64,000 nt of DNA from Rubellimicrobium aerolatum (GTDB lineage Bacteria > Pseudomonadota > Alphaproteobacteria > Rhodobacterales > Rhodobacteraceae). Shown piece by piece: positions 1-7,992 of the stretch. Under the pieces are notes generated by a model. It was not told where the DNA came from, searched no databases, and saw nothing but the letters and a program-made list of their open reading frames with translations. The position numbers and the translations under genes are program-made. The DNA is taken from contig NZ_JAGGJP010000001.1 in assembly GCF_017872975.1 (NCBI RefSeq), forward strand, positions 372,001 through 436,000, in the 5' to 3' direction. The stretch's first letter is position 1. The number at the start of each line of letters is the position of its first letter.

Positions 1-431
1 TCCGGGGCGTGCAGAAGCTCCTGCGAGAACGGGGGCCGCGCTACGTCGCCGGGCTGTCGTCGCTGCCCTGGGAGGGCGAGGGCGTCGAGGAGCCCGCGCC
101 GGCCGAGGATCCGGTGATCGTCGGCCCCTGGCCCGGCGCGCGGGAGGAGCTGACGGCGCGCCCGTCGGTGCTGGAGGCTTTCGTGGCGGGCACCGTCGCG
201 CGGATGGAAGCGGAGGAGGAGCCGGAGGCCGGGGAGCCCCCGGTCGAGTCGGAGCCCGAGTCTGCGCCCGAGTCTGCGCCCGAAGCCGGGCCGGAACCCG
301 AGCGGGAGAGCCGGGTCGAGCGGCTGCGCGCGGCGCTGTCGCGGGCCGACCTCCCGCGCCTGCGCGAGAGCGCGCCCCGGCTCGCGCCCTTGGTCGCGCG
401 CCTGCGCGAGCTGCGCGCCGGGCGGGGCTGA
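1..431 (+). CDS. C-terminal part of an unidentified acidic protein (5' end outside window)
   Basis: The frame is open from the first base of the window, so the true start lies upstream; a GTG at position 9 is only an internal candidate. The visible part is about 143 residues, rich in Glu, Pro, Ala and Arg. Its middle holds a short imperfect repeat built on Glu-Ser-Ala-Pro-Glu units (about 236-300), followed by an Arg/Leu-rich tail that could form a helix. No catalytic motif, membrane segment or family signature is recognisable. It reads towards the tRNA-Pro gene 77 bases downstream. Codon use is typical of the neighbours, so I regard it as a real gene of unknown function. Confidence 0.55.
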   Translation, partial: RGVQKLLRERGPRYVAGLSSLPWEGEGVEEPAPAEDPVIVGPWPGAREELTARPSVLEAFVAGTVARMEAEEEPEAGEPPVESEPESAPESAPEAGPEPERESRVERLRAALSRADLPRLRESAPRLAPLVARLRELRAGRG

Positions 432-508
432 CGCTTCGGAAAGCCCGGCGGCGCGGATCGTTTTGCCCCTTGCCCCCGTCCCGTGAATCGGTCAGAAGGC
501 CCCCACGT

Positions 509-585
509 CGGGCTATAGCGCAGTCTGGTAGCGCGTCCGTCTGGGGGGCGGGAGGTCGCAGGTTCAAGTCCTGCTAGCCCGACCA
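509..585 (+). tRNA. tRNA-Pro (anticodon GGG)
   Basis: The sequence folds into a full cloverleaf: acceptor stem CGGGCTA (509-515) with TAGCCCG (575-581), D stem GCGC/GCGC, anticodon stem TCCGT closing a seven-base loop CTGGGGG whose positions 34-36 are GGG, and T stem GCAGG/CCTGC around TTCAAGT. The discriminator base A and an encoded CCA follow at 582-585. The anticodon GGG reads CCC and CCU proline codons. CCC is heavily used in this G+C-rich genome. The gene stands alone between an unidentified gene and dcd. Confidence 0.95.
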
Positions 586-633
586 TTCATCCTCCCCCGG
601 CAAGGTCACCCTGGTTCCAGTCGTTCCCTTCGG

Positions 634-651
634 GGCCCCGCAGGCGGGGCC
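634..651 (+). terminator. Possible terminator hairpin after tRNA-Pro
   Basis: GGCCCC (634-639) and GGGGCC (646-651) form a six-base-pair G+C stem with a six-base loop, about 50 bases past the tRNA 3' end. Only two T residues follow, so it could act as a weak terminator or as a processing boundary. Confidence 0.3.
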
Positions 652-712
652 TTGACAGTCCGGGGCCGGGCCGTGCCTCTGGCCGCGAGGCCCAAGACCG
701 GGAGGGAGCGCC

Positions 713-1780
713 GTGGGAGTCCTGCCAAGCCAGCGCCTGCGCGCCCTGATCGACGGAGGCGCCATCGCCGCCGAGACACCGGTCGCGCCGGGTCAGGTGC
801 AGCCGGCCTCGCTCGACCTGCGGCTCGGGCGCTTCGCCGTGCGGGTGCGGGCGTCGTTCCTGGCGGGAGCGGGCCGAACGGTGGAGGCGCGGCTCCCGGA
901 CTTCGAGATGCACCGCTTCGACCTGTCGGGGGGCGCGGTGCTGGAGAAGGGCTGCGTCTATCTCGTGCCGCTGATGGAACGGCTGGCGCTGCCGGAGGGG
1001 TTGGAGGGCGTGGCGAACGCCAAGTCCTCGACCGGGCGGCTGGACCTGCTGACGCGGACGATCTGCGACGGGGGCGTGGAGTTCGACCGCATCCCCGAGG
1101 GCTACCGGGGCCCGCTCTGGGCCGAGATCTGCCCCCGGTCGTTCAGCGTGCTGGCGCGGCCGGGGATGCGGCTCAACCAGCTCCGGCTGCGCGAGGGGGC
1201 GAGCACGCTGTCGGACGAGGAGCTGCGGGCGCTGCACGGGCGGGTGCCGCTGGTGCACGGCGCGGACGCGGCGATCGACGAGGGGCTCGCGTTCTCGGTG
1301 GACCTGTCGGGCGTCGGGCGCGTGGGCTGGCGGGCCAAGCCGCACGCGGGGGTGATCGACCTCGACCGGATCGGGCATTACGCCCCCCGCGCCTTCTGGG
1401 AGGAGATCCGGGCCGAGGACGGGCGGATCATCCTCGATCCGGGAGCCTTCTACATCCTGATGAGCCGCGAGGCGGTGACGATCCCGCCCGACCACGCCGC
1501 CGAGATGGCGCCCTACCTGGCGATGGTGGGGGAGTTCCGGGTGCACTACGCCGGGTTCTTCGATCCGGGCTTCGGCCATGGGGTGGCCGGCGCGGGGTCG
1601 CGCGGGGTGCTGGAGGTGCGCTGCCACGAGGCCCCCTTCGCGCTGGAGCACGGGCAGGTGGTGGGGCGGCTGCTGTATGAGCGGATGGCGGCGGTGCCGG
1701 ACGAGCTTTACGGCCAGGGGATCGCGTCGAACTACCAGGGGCAGGCGCTCAAGCTGTCCAAGCATTTCGCGGAGCCGTGA
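713..1780 (+). CDS. dcd: 2'-deoxycytidine 5'-triphosphate deaminase, long two-domain form
   Basis: The product (355 residues) deaminates dCTP to dUTP, which dUTPase then converts to dUMP for thymidylate synthesis; it is cytosolic. The N-terminal half carries the Dcd/dUTPase jelly-roll signatures: the QPASLDLRLG box near residue 30 and the NAKSSTGRLDLLTR box near 103-116, where Ser and Arg contact the triphosphate. A second jelly-roll-like half follows (about 190-355), ending with a Tyr-Gln-Gly-Gln pattern typical of the family C terminus. This double-length form (about 360 residues against about 190 for the E. coli enzyme) is usual in Rhodobacterales and rhizobia. The GTG start is preceded by the ribosome-binding site GGGAGGGAG. 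It is monocistronic. Confidence 0.88.
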   Translation: MGVLPSQRLRALIDGGAIAAETPVAPGQVQPASLDLRLGRFAVRVRASFLAGAGRTVEARLPDFEMHRFDLSGGAVLEKGCVYLVPLMERLALPEGLEGVANAKSSTGRLDLLTRTICDGGVEFDRIPEGYRGPLWAEICPRSFSVLARPGMRLNQLRLREGASTLSDEELRALHGRVPLVHGADAAIDEGLAFSVDLSGVGRVGWRAKPHAGVIDLDRIGHYAPRAFWEEIRAEDGRIILDPGAFYILMSREAVTIPPDHAAEMAPYLAMVGEFRVHYAGFFDPGFGHGVAGAGSRGVLEVRCHEAPFALEHGQVVGRLLYERMAAVPDELYGQGIASNYQGQALKLSKHFAEP

Positions 1781-1842
1781 GGCGGCTCCACCCGGAACGG
1801 ACGGGTGCGCGAACCAGGGCGGCCCGGTCCGCGCGCCGCGTC

Positions 1843-2106
1843 TCAGGCCATGCCGAGAGCCTGCTTGTAGAGTTCGAGGATCGCCTCCTCCTCGTCGATG
1901 TCATCCTTGTCGCGCTTGCGAAGGGCGATGATCTTCTTGAGGATCTTGACGTCGTAGCCGCGGCCCTTGGCCTCGGCCATGACCTCCTTCATCTCCTCGG
2001 CTAGGTCCTTCTTCTGGGCTTCCAGCGCCTCGAAGCGCTCGATGAACTGGCGGATCTCCTCGCCCGGGAGGGGCTCGGTCTCGACCACGGACAGGTGGGG
2101 GGGCAT
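1843..2106 (-). CDS. gapR: GapR-family nucleoid-associated protein (DUF2312)
   Basis: This 87-residue protein matches GapR, an abundant alphaproteobacterial DNA-binding protein that in Caulobacter clamps overtwisted DNA ahead of polymerases and stimulates topoisomerases. It is almost entirely alpha-helical: an N-terminal amphipathic coiled coil with FIERFEALEAQKKDL around residues 21-35, then the Lys-rich segment VKILKKIIALRKRDKDD (about 53-69) that provides DNA contacts, then an acidic C-terminal helix. Length fits the family (about 85-90). The ATG at 2106 matches the usual MPxx N terminus, although the frame stays open further upstream. It is transcribed divergently from the small membrane protein at 2234. 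Confidence 0.85.
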   Translation of the reverse strand: MPPHLSVVETEPLPGEEIRQFIERFEALEAQKKDLAEEMKEVMAEAKGRGYDVKILKKIIALRKRDKDDIDEEEAILELYKQALGMA

Positions 2107-2233
2107 GGCGCGATTCCTCTTTTCGGGACTGCTCGTCCCCCCGGCGTAGCCCCCGGCCGGTCCCGCCCGCAAGCGCTTGCGCGGCGCGGGCGGCCAAGGT
2201 AGGCGCGGAAGGCACAGCGGCGGAGGATCGCGC

Positions 2234-2449
2234 ATGGACATCCTGGTGTGGATCGGCGTGGCCGTGGCGCTGCTGGGCCTCGTCGGCATCGTCTGGAGCG
2301 CGCTGATCGCCATCCGCGCCCGCCGCGCGGGGCTTGACGACGCGGCGCTGCGGGCGCGGCTGCAACGGGCGCTGCCGATCAACCTCGGCGCGCTGCTCCT
2401 GTCCACGCTGGGCTGCATGCTGGTGATCGTCGGAGTCTCGATCGGCTGA
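2234..2449 (+). CDS. Small two-helix membrane protein, function unknown
   Basis: The 71-residue product has two hydrophobic segments (about residues 3-25 and 46-70) joined by a basic, Arg-rich cytoplasmic loop (RARRAG, RARLQRA). This layout suggests a small inner-membrane protein with both termini outside. The ATG at 2234 follows GGCGGAGGATCGC, whose GGAGGA is a good ribosome-binding site. It lies upstream of the DUF442 protein on the same strand, 42 bases apart, so the two may be co-transcribed. I do not recognise a family-specific function. Confidence 0.65.
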   Translation: MDILVWIGVAVALLGLVGIVWSALIAIRARRAGLDDAALRARLQRALPINLGALLLSTLGCMLVIVGVSIG

Positions 2450-2491
2450 GCGCGCTGGACGGGGCCGGACGCCGATCCTATGCTCCGCGCC

Positions 2492-2908
2492 ATGGACATC
2501 CGCCGCATCACCCCCGACTACGCCGTATCTCCGCAGATCGCCCCCGAGGACGTGCCCGCCCTCGTCGAGGCCGGGTTCCGCACGGTGATCTGCAACCGCC
2601 CCGATTCGGAGAATCCGGCGGAGCTGTCGGCGCGGGCGATGCGGGCCGCCGTGGAGTCGGCGGGCCTGCGCTTCGTCGAGAACCCGGTGACGCATCCCAC
2701 TATGACGCCCGAACGGATCGCCGCGCAGGCCGAGGCCATGGCGGGTGGCCCGGTGCTGGCCTACTGCGCCTCGGGCACCCGCTCCTCGATCCTGTGGTCG
2801 CTGGCGCAGGCCGGGCGGCTGCCGGCCGACGAGATCCTCGCGGCGACGGCGCGCGCGGGCTATGACCTCTCGGCGCTGCGGCCCCGGCTCGGACCCGCCG
2901 GGGCCTGA
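2492..2908 (+). CDS. TIGR01244/DUF442 phosphatase-like protein
   Basis: The 138-residue protein belongs to the tyrosine-phosphatase-like family that is free-standing or fused to beta-lactamase-like or oxidoreductase domains and is linked to sulfide or glutathione-persulfide metabolism. Visible marks are the N terminus MDIRRITPDYAVSPQI, the RTVICNRPDSE strand and the active loop YCASGTRS with its catalytic Cys and Arg. The loop has four residues between Cys and Arg rather than the five of classical phosphatases, as is usual in this family. I chose the ATG at 2492 because family members begin at this Met; another ATG lies at 2480 without a convincing ribosome-binding site. The substrate is unknown. 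Confidence 0.75.
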   Translation: MDIRRITPDYAVSPQIAPEDVPALVEAGFRTVICNRPDSENPAELSARAMRAAVESAGLRFVENPVTHPTMTPERIAAQAEAMAGGPVLAYCASGTRSSILWSLAQAGRLPADEILAATARAGYDLSALRPRLGPAGA

Positions 2909-2989
2909 CCGCATAACAACCGCGCGAGGAGTGAACCTCCGCCCGGCCTTGGCGTTCGTCGTGCGAGACACCGCCACAGGAGAGCGTTC

Positions 2990-3538
2990 ATGGCTTACGA
3001 TCAAAGCGCGGCCCACGGGTCGCTCCAGGCCTCGGAGCAGGCCAAGCAGGACTACATCATGGGCATCCAGAGCGCCCATGCCCTGGAGAAGCAGGCGACC
3101 CAGCTCATCAACCGGCAACTGGAGCGGATCGAGAGCTACCCGGAGGTGGCCGCGCTCCTGCGCCAGCACGGGGCCGAGACCGAGGCGCAGATCCAGCGGC
3201 TCGACGGCATCCTCCAGGAGTTCGGGACCAGCAACTCGGCCTTGAAGGACATGGCCACGATGTTCTCGGGCAACATGGCCGCGATGGCGCACACGGTCAT
3301 GTCCGACGAGATCATGAAGAACCACTTCGCCAACGTCGCCTTCGAGGCCTTCGAGCAGGCGACCTACCGTTCGCTGATCGCGATGGCGCAGGCGACCGGG
3401 CACCAGCACCACGTCCCGATCTACGAGGCGACGCTGCGCGAGGAGGAGAAGACGTTCCAGACGCTGCTCGGGATGACGGAGCAGCTGACCGCGAAGTTCA
3501 TGGCGCTGTCGGCGGCGGGCGAATCGGCCAAGCGCTGA
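2990..3538 (+). CDS. DUF892 (YciF-type) ferritin-like protein
   Basis: The 182-residue product is a four-helix ferritin-like protein of the DUF892/YciF family, often stress-induced and possibly di-iron. Helical segments hold the conserved acidic and His positions: the YIMGIQSAHALEKQ helix near residues 22-35, EAFEQATYRSLIAMAQ near 121-136, the GHQHH segment near 138-142 and EATLREEEKTFQTLLG near 146-161. The ATG at 2990 has AGGAGA just upstream. A strong hairpin terminator lies 29 bases past the stop. The gene stands alone. A link to general stress is inferred from the family only. Confidence 0.8.
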   Translation: MAYDQSAAHGSLQASEQAKQDYIMGIQSAHALEKQATQLINRQLERIESYPEVAALLRQHGAETEAQIQRLDGILQEFGTSNSALKDMATMFSGNMAAMAHTVMSDEIMKNHFANVAFEAFEQATYRSLIAMAQATGHQHHVPIYEATLREEEKTFQTLLGMTEQLTAKFMALSAAGESAKR

Positions 3539-3567
3539 GGCGTCTCGCGGATGCGGATGCGAAGGCG

Positions 3568-3594
3568 AAGGCTCTCCCACGGGGGAGCCTTTTC
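3568..3594. terminator. Bidirectional intrinsic terminator
   Basis: AAGGCTCTCCC and GGGAGCCTT pair across a short loop, followed by TTTT on the plus strand. It sits between the convergent ends of the DUF892 gene (3538) and the FliM-like gene (3600). The AA-rich 5' arm gives a short T run on the minus strand as well. Confidence 0.8.
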
Positions 3595-3599
3595 CGTTC

Positions 3600-4523
3600 T
3601 CAGACAGGTCCAAGGGCACTCTCCAGCATGGGCGGCAGGGACTCGGCCGGGATGGGAAGCTGGTCCAGCGCCGGGGGAGGCGGCTGCTCGATGCGGATGG
3701 CGCGCATCCCGGCGACCTGGCCCAGCCGCGCGGAGCCGAGATCGACGCCGCCGCTCCCTTCGAGCCGGACCGAGGCCACGGTGACGCCCGGCAGCGGCAG
3801 GAGCTGTCCCACATGGAGCGCCTCGGCCTCGGCGAGGGGAAGGGACAGGCGGTGCAGCACGGCGTCGAGCGCGACCTGCGCGGCCAGGACCTGGGGCGCG
3901 ACGGTCGGCGCGGGGACGGCCTCGGCGGGCGTGGGCCGGGCTTGGCCCGGCAGCCGGACCATCAGGAGGATGAGGCCCTGCCGCCCCCCGGCGTCGAGGT
4001 CCAGGCTGAGGCGCACGACGCGGTAAAGGCCGTCGCCCAGCAGCATGGTCGCCTCGCGCGGGCCGGGCAGGCGCGCGGCGAGGGCGGGTCCGTGCAGCCA
4101 CCCCGCGAGCGAGGTGCCGGCGATGGCGGCCTCGGCCTCCTCCAGGAAGGCGGAAAGGAGGGGGCGGGCCAGGGTCACGTCGGCGACCGTGATCTCGCGC
4201 GGCTCGGGCGGGAGGGGCGAGACGCGGCCCAGGGCCTGCACCTCGATGGCGGCGGCCCGCGCCTCGGCGTCGAGCGCGATGAGGCCCACCGGCTCCTCTC
4301 CCTGGGTCAGGGCGACGATCATCAGCCCCTCCTCCAGCCGGGAGAGCAGGTCGTCGAGCGGCCCCTCGTCCTCGCTGACGCCCAGCACGGCGAGGGGGAG
4401 CGAGATGGAGCGTTCCGCCGCGCGGGTCATGGCGATGCGGAGCGCCCGCGCGGGCGTGAGCGGCGCGGGGGCCGGCGAGGGCCGCACAAGGCGGCGAAGT
4501 AGCGTCGCGGTCGTCTGTTCCAC
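3600..4523 (-). CDS. FliM/FliN-family flagellar C-ring-like protein (orphan)
   Basis: The 307-residue product resembles Rhodobacterales proteins annotated as FliM/FliN motor C-terminal domain proteins. The last hundred residues look like a SpoA domain: HRLSLPLAEAEALHVGQLLPLP followed by a beta strand (TVASVRLEG) and the LGSARLGQVAGMRAIRI closing strands. The N-terminal two thirds are diverged, with a possible CheC-like middle. The GTG start at 4523 is chosen because AAAGGAGG lies six bases upstream (4530-4537); upstream ATGs at 4541 and 4553 lack such a site. No other flagellar gene is nearby, so it may serve a motor encoded elsewhere or be a remnant. The family call rests on the C terminus only. 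Confidence 0.6.
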   Translation of the reverse strand: MEQTTATLLRRLVRPSPAPAPLTPARALRIAMTRAAERSISLPLAVLGVSEDEGPLDDLLSRLEEGLMIVALTQGEEPVGLIALDAEARAAAIEVQALGRVSPLPPEPREITVADVTLARPLLSAFLEEAEAAIAGTSLAGWLHGPALAARLPGPREATMLLGDGLYRVVRLSLDLDAGGRQGLILLMVRLPGQARPTPAEAVPAPTVAPQVLAAQVALDAVLHRLSLPLAEAEALHVGQLLPLPGVTVASVRLEGSGGVDLGSARLGQVAGMRAIRIEQPPPPALDQLPIPAESLPPMLESALGPV

Positions 4524-4589
4524 CTTGTGCCTCCTTTCCATGGGTCGACTCACCCTAGCACCGAGTCGTTGACATCCGGTGAACGGCCC

Positions 4590-7277
4590 TCACTCCGCGG
4601 CGGCGGCGAGGCCCTGGGGGAAGGCCACCCGGAAGGCCGCTCCGCCCTGCCCCGGCAGGTAGGCGATGGAGCCGCCCAGCCGCGCCATGACCTCGCGGCA
4701 GATGGCGAGTCCGAGCCCCGCGCCCGAGGGCTCGGGCCGGCCCGAGCGGCGGCCCGAGAGGCGGGCGAAGGACTCGAAGATCACCTCGCGCTCGGGCACG
4801 GGGATGCCGCTCCCGTTGTCGGCGAAGTCCACGATCACCTGCCCGCCCCTGCGGTGCACGGAGATCCGCAGCTCGGGCCGGTCGGCGTCGCAGTATTTCG
4901 CGGCGTTCGAGGCAAGGTTGATGAAGACCTGCGCCAGCCGGTCGAGGTCGGTGCTGATCGCCACCGCCTCCTGGCCCGGGTCGCGCAGCACCCGCAGCCC
5001 GGCGCGGGCGACCCCGGCCGACAGGAGCGCACGGTCGATGACGTCCGCCAGGAGGCCGTGCTGCCGCTTGAGCGACACCTGCCCGTCGCGCAGCACCGAC
5101 AGGTCGAGGAGGTCGTCGAGCAGGCGGGTCATCCGCTGCGCCTCGGCCTCGACGATCCGGGCGAATCGCTGCGCCTCCAGAGGGGACAGCCCGTCCTCGG
5201 CCAGCAGCGAGGAGAAGGAGCGGATCGCGGTCATCGGCGTCCGCAGCTCGTGGCTGATTCGGCTCAGGAAGGCGTCCTTCTGGCGGGCGAGCTGGGTGAG
5301 CTTGTCGTTGGCCTCGCGCAGGGCGCGGGCGGTGCGCTCCTGCTCGGCGGACTTCTGCTCCAGCCGGGCGGAGTATTCGAGGATCTGCGCCGTCTCGCCC
5401 GCCACGGCCATCAGATCCTCGACCGAGACGCCGGGGCCCTGCACGAGCTGGCCCACCAGGGCGTGCGCGGCGGCGGCCCCGACCGAGCCCGCGAGCTCCC
5501 GCTCCAGCCGCTGGAGGAAGGCGGGGGTCGGGTCGGGCAGGTGGCCGGACTTGCCCTGCCGTCCGGCCTCGGCGCCGAAGAGGTCGAGCGCCGCCTCGGT
5601 GCCCAGGACGCGCTGCGCGAGCACGAGGAGATCCTCGACCTCGGCGCCGCTGCGCGACCAGGCGCGGCCGGGCTGCGCCCTCTCGAACACGTTGACGAAC
5701 TGCGCGCCCTGGAGCCGTTCGAGCGGCTTGGGGAAGGTGAGGAGCGAGACCAGCGTGAAGGCCGTGGCGTTGAGCAGCAGCGACCAGATCACCGCGTGGA
5801 GGAGCGGGTCGAGCCCCGCCAGCCCGAAGAGCGCGCGGGGCCGGAGCCAGTCGAGACCGTAGGGGCCATTCTCGAGGACGGTCGCCGGGATGACGGCCAG
5901 CCCGAACGAGGGCAGGAACAGCGTCCAGGCCCAGACCGTCGCGCCGATGGCCAGCCCGGCCCCGGCCCCCTTGGCGGTGCCGCCGCGCCAGAACACGCCG
6001 CCCAGCAGCGCCGGCAGGATCTGCGCCACCCCGGCGAAGGCGATGAGCCCGATGGAGGACAGCGCCACGCCCGAGCCGGTGATCTGGAAGTAGACGTAGC
6101 CCAGCGACAGCACGCCGCCCACCGAGGCCCGACGCGCCAGTAGGATCGTGCCGCGCAGGTCGCGCGAGACCTGATCGGGGCGCCGCGTGGACAGCCAGAG
6201 CGGCGCGACGATGTGATTGGAGACCATGGTGGCGAGCGCGATGGTCGCCACGATCACCATGGAGGTCGCCGAGGAGAAGCCCCCGAGGAAGGCCAGCAGC
6301 GCCAGCCCGCCATGCCCCTCGGAGATCGGCAGGGCCAGCACGAAGAGGTCGGGATTCGAGCCCTCGGGCAGGCGGTCGAGCCCCACGACGGCGATGGGGA
6401 CGACGAAGAGGCTCATCAGGAGGACGTAGAGGGGGAAGGCCCAGCTCGCCACGGCGAGGTGGCGGTCGTCATCGTTCTCGACCACCAGGACGTGGAACAT
6501 CCGGGGCAGCGTCAGGAAGGCCGCCGCCGACAGGAAGGTCAGACCGACCCAGCGCCCGCCGTTGCCCTGCCACATCGGGATCGGCGCGCGGTCGATCCGG
6601 TCGAGGATGCCGCCCACGCCGCCGCCCAGGCCCCAGACCACGAAGACCCCCACGGCGAGGAGCGCGAAGAGCTTGACCACCGCCTCCACCGCCACCGCCA
6701 TGACGATGCCATGGTGCCGCTCGGACGGGTCGAGGTTGCGGGTGCCGAAGAGGATCGTGAACACGGCGAGCCCGATGGCCGTCCAGAGCGCCACGAAGTC
6801 CACGTCGGCGCGGCCGCCCTCCAGCCCCTCGGTGAAGGCCGCGAAGGTGAGCGAGATCGACTGGAGCTGGAGCGCGATGTAGGGCGTGACCCCCGCCACC
6901 GCGATGAGCGTCACCAGCGCGCCGATGGGGACCGACTTGCCGAAGCGCGAGGACACGAGGTCGGCGATGGAGGTGATCCGCTGCGCCCGCCCGATCCGCA
7001 CCAGCTTGCGGACCACCCACCACCAGCCCACCATCACGAGGCTCGGGCCGAGGTAGATCGTCAGGTATTCGAGCCCCGACCGCGCCGCGTAGCCGACCGC
7101 GCCGTAGAAGGTCCAGGCGGTGCAGTAGATCGACAGCGACAGCGTGTAGATGAGCGGCGAGCGCAGCCAGCCGCCGCGCCCCGCCCGCGCCCGCCGGTCC
7201 GCCGCGAAGGCCACGGCGAAGAGCATCGCGACATAGCCCAGCGACACCGCGACCAGCGTGTTGAAGGTCAGGATCAC
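4590..7277 (-). CDS. Sodium:solute symporter-histidine kinase fusion (CbrA/CrbS type)
   Basis: This 895-residue membrane sensor kinase has an N-terminal sodium/solute symporter (SSS) domain of about 12-13 membrane helices (residues about 5-540), with SSS features such as SIYCTAWTFYGAVGYAARSG. A linker, a coiled coil (about 615-660) and a complete kinase core follow: H-box ISHELRTPM with phospho-acceptor His676, N-box NLASNAAKY, G1 DNGSGIP and G2 GAGLGLAI. Members of this architecture sense nutrients such as acetate or amino acids, probably coupled to transport. The GTG start at 7277 overlaps the stop of the preceding gene (GTGA), which indicates translational coupling. With the membrane protein and receiver upstream it forms a three-gene operon. 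The ligand is unknown. Confidence 0.85.
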   Translation of the reverse strand: MILTFNTLVAVSLGYVAMLFAVAFAADRRARAGRGGWLRSPLIYTLSLSIYCTAWTFYGAVGYAARSGLEYLTIYLGPSLVMVGWWWVVRKLVRIGRAQRITSIADLVSSRFGKSVPIGALVTLIAVAGVTPYIALQLQSISLTFAAFTEGLEGGRADVDFVALWTAIGLAVFTILFGTRNLDPSERHHGIVMAVAVEAVVKLFALLAVGVFVVWGLGGGVGGILDRIDRAPIPMWQGNGGRWVGLTFLSAAAFLTLPRMFHVLVVENDDDRHLAVASWAFPLYVLLMSLFVVPIAVVGLDRLPEGSNPDLFVLALPISEGHGGLALLAFLGGFSSATSMVIVATIALATMVSNHIVAPLWLSTRRPDQVSRDLRGTILLARRASVGGVLSLGYVYFQITGSGVALSSIGLIAFAGVAQILPALLGGVFWRGGTAKGAGAGLAIGATVWAWTLFLPSFGLAVIPATVLENGPYGLDWLRPRALFGLAGLDPLLHAVIWSLLLNATAFTLVSLLTFPKPLERLQGAQFVNVFERAQPGRAWSRSGAEVEDLLVLAQRVLGTEAALDLFGAEAGRQGKSGHLPDPTPAFLQRLERELAGSVGAAAAHALVGQLVQGPGVSVEDLMAVAGETAQILEYSARLEQKSAEQERTARALREANDKLTQLARQKDAFLSRISHELRTPMTAIRSFSSLLAEDGLSPLEAQRFARIVEAEAQRMTRLLDDLLDLSVLRDGQVSLKRQHGLLADVIDRALLSAGVARAGLRVLRDPGQEAVAISTDLDRLAQVFINLASNAAKYCDADRPELRISVHRRGGQVIVDFADNGSGIPVPEREVIFESFARLSGRRSGRPEPSGAGLGLAICREVMARLGGSIAYLPGQGGAAFRVAFPQGLAAAAE

Positions 7278-7549
7278 GGCGGCCCCTCCCCGCCCTCCTC
7301 CTCGGCGTCGAGCCGCAGGAGCCACGCCAGGAGCCGGGCCCCCGCCACCAGCGCCGCCCAGACCCCGAAGACGTAAAGGAGCGCCGCCGCGTTGCCCACG
7401 CCCTGCGGGGTGCCGGAGGGCTTCCAGAGCAGCGGGATCAGGAGAAGGACGATCCCCGCGACGGGGAGCAGGCGGGCCGCGTCGCGCAGCCGCCGCTGCC
7501 GGTAGCCGGCCGGGGGCAGGAACACGGGCCGCCGGGGCGCGCGGGCCAC
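7274..7549 (-). CDS. Small membrane protein of the symporter-kinase operon
   Basis: The 91-residue protein has a basic N terminus (RRPVFLPPAGYRQRRLR), two hydrophobic helices (about residues 26-42 and 52-78) and an acidic C-terminal tail. It lies two bases downstream of the receiver gene and overlaps the symporter-kinase gene by four bases. This tight coupling suggests that it assists the sensor, perhaps as a small subunit of the SSS domain. That role is inferred only from context, and I recognise no named family. Confidence 0.65.
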   Translation of the reverse strand: MARAPRRPVFLPPAGYRQRRLRDAARLLPVAGIVLLLIPLLWKPSGTPQGVGNAAALLYVFGVWAALVAGARLLAWLLRLDAEEEGGEGPP

Positions 7550-7551
7550 CC

Positions 7552-7920
7552 CTACCCCCCCGCGAGCCGGCGCACCTCGGCCACGACCTCGGCGTTGGCG
7601 AAGGGCTTGGTCATGAACTCGGTGGCGCCGAGGCGCAGCGCGAGCTCGCGGTCCTTCTCCTGACCGCGCGCGGTCAGCATCAGGACCGGCACTTGGGCCG
7701 TCGCCGGGTCGGCGCGGAGGTCGCGCAGGATGTCGAAGCCCGACCGGCCCGGCAGCATGGCGTCGAGAACCACGACCTCGGGCGAGCCGGCCTTGACGCG
7801 GGCGGCCGCCGTCAGCCCGTCGGCGTGCGTGTGCACGGTCCAGCCGTCGCGCGTGAGGATGAAGCTCAGCGCCTCGATGATGTTGGGCTCATCCTCGATG
7901 AGCAGCACGCGACGTGCCAA
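7552..7920 (-). CDS. Single-domain response regulator (receiver only)
   Basis: The 122-residue product is a CheY-like receiver with all key residues: acidic pair Glu9-Asp10-Glu11, phospho-acceptor Asp53 in VVVLDAMLPG, the conserved Thr in MLTARG (about 83) and Lys105 in MTKPF. It has no output domain, so it probably relays phosphate or binds a protein partner. It is the first gene of the operon with the symporter-histidine kinase, its likely cognate partner. I chose the TTG start at 7920, as GGGGAGGA lies five bases upstream and the protein then begins exactly at the receiver fold; in-frame upstream codons give an Arg-rich extension without similarity to receivers. Confidence 0.85.
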   Translation of the reverse strand: MARRVLLIEDEPNIIEALSFILTRDGWTVHTHADGLTAAARVKAGSPEVVVLDAMLPGRSGFDILRDLRADPATAQVPVLMLTARGQEKDRELALRLGATEFMTKPFANAEVVAEVRRLAGG

Positions 7921-7992
7921 CGGTGTCCTCCCCAGGCCCCGTGCCGCCCGAGTATCGCGGGCGCGGGGCAAGGAGTCAAAGCGACAAAGGGT

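Noticed and set aside
1901-3814. Very long open frame on the minus strand covering several plus-strand genes
   Set aside because: It is His/Arg/Gln-rich composite text antisense to dcd-neighbour genes, with no start signal; the real gapR, DUF442 and DUF892 genes explain the region. Such frames arise because stop codons are rare in high-G+C DNA.
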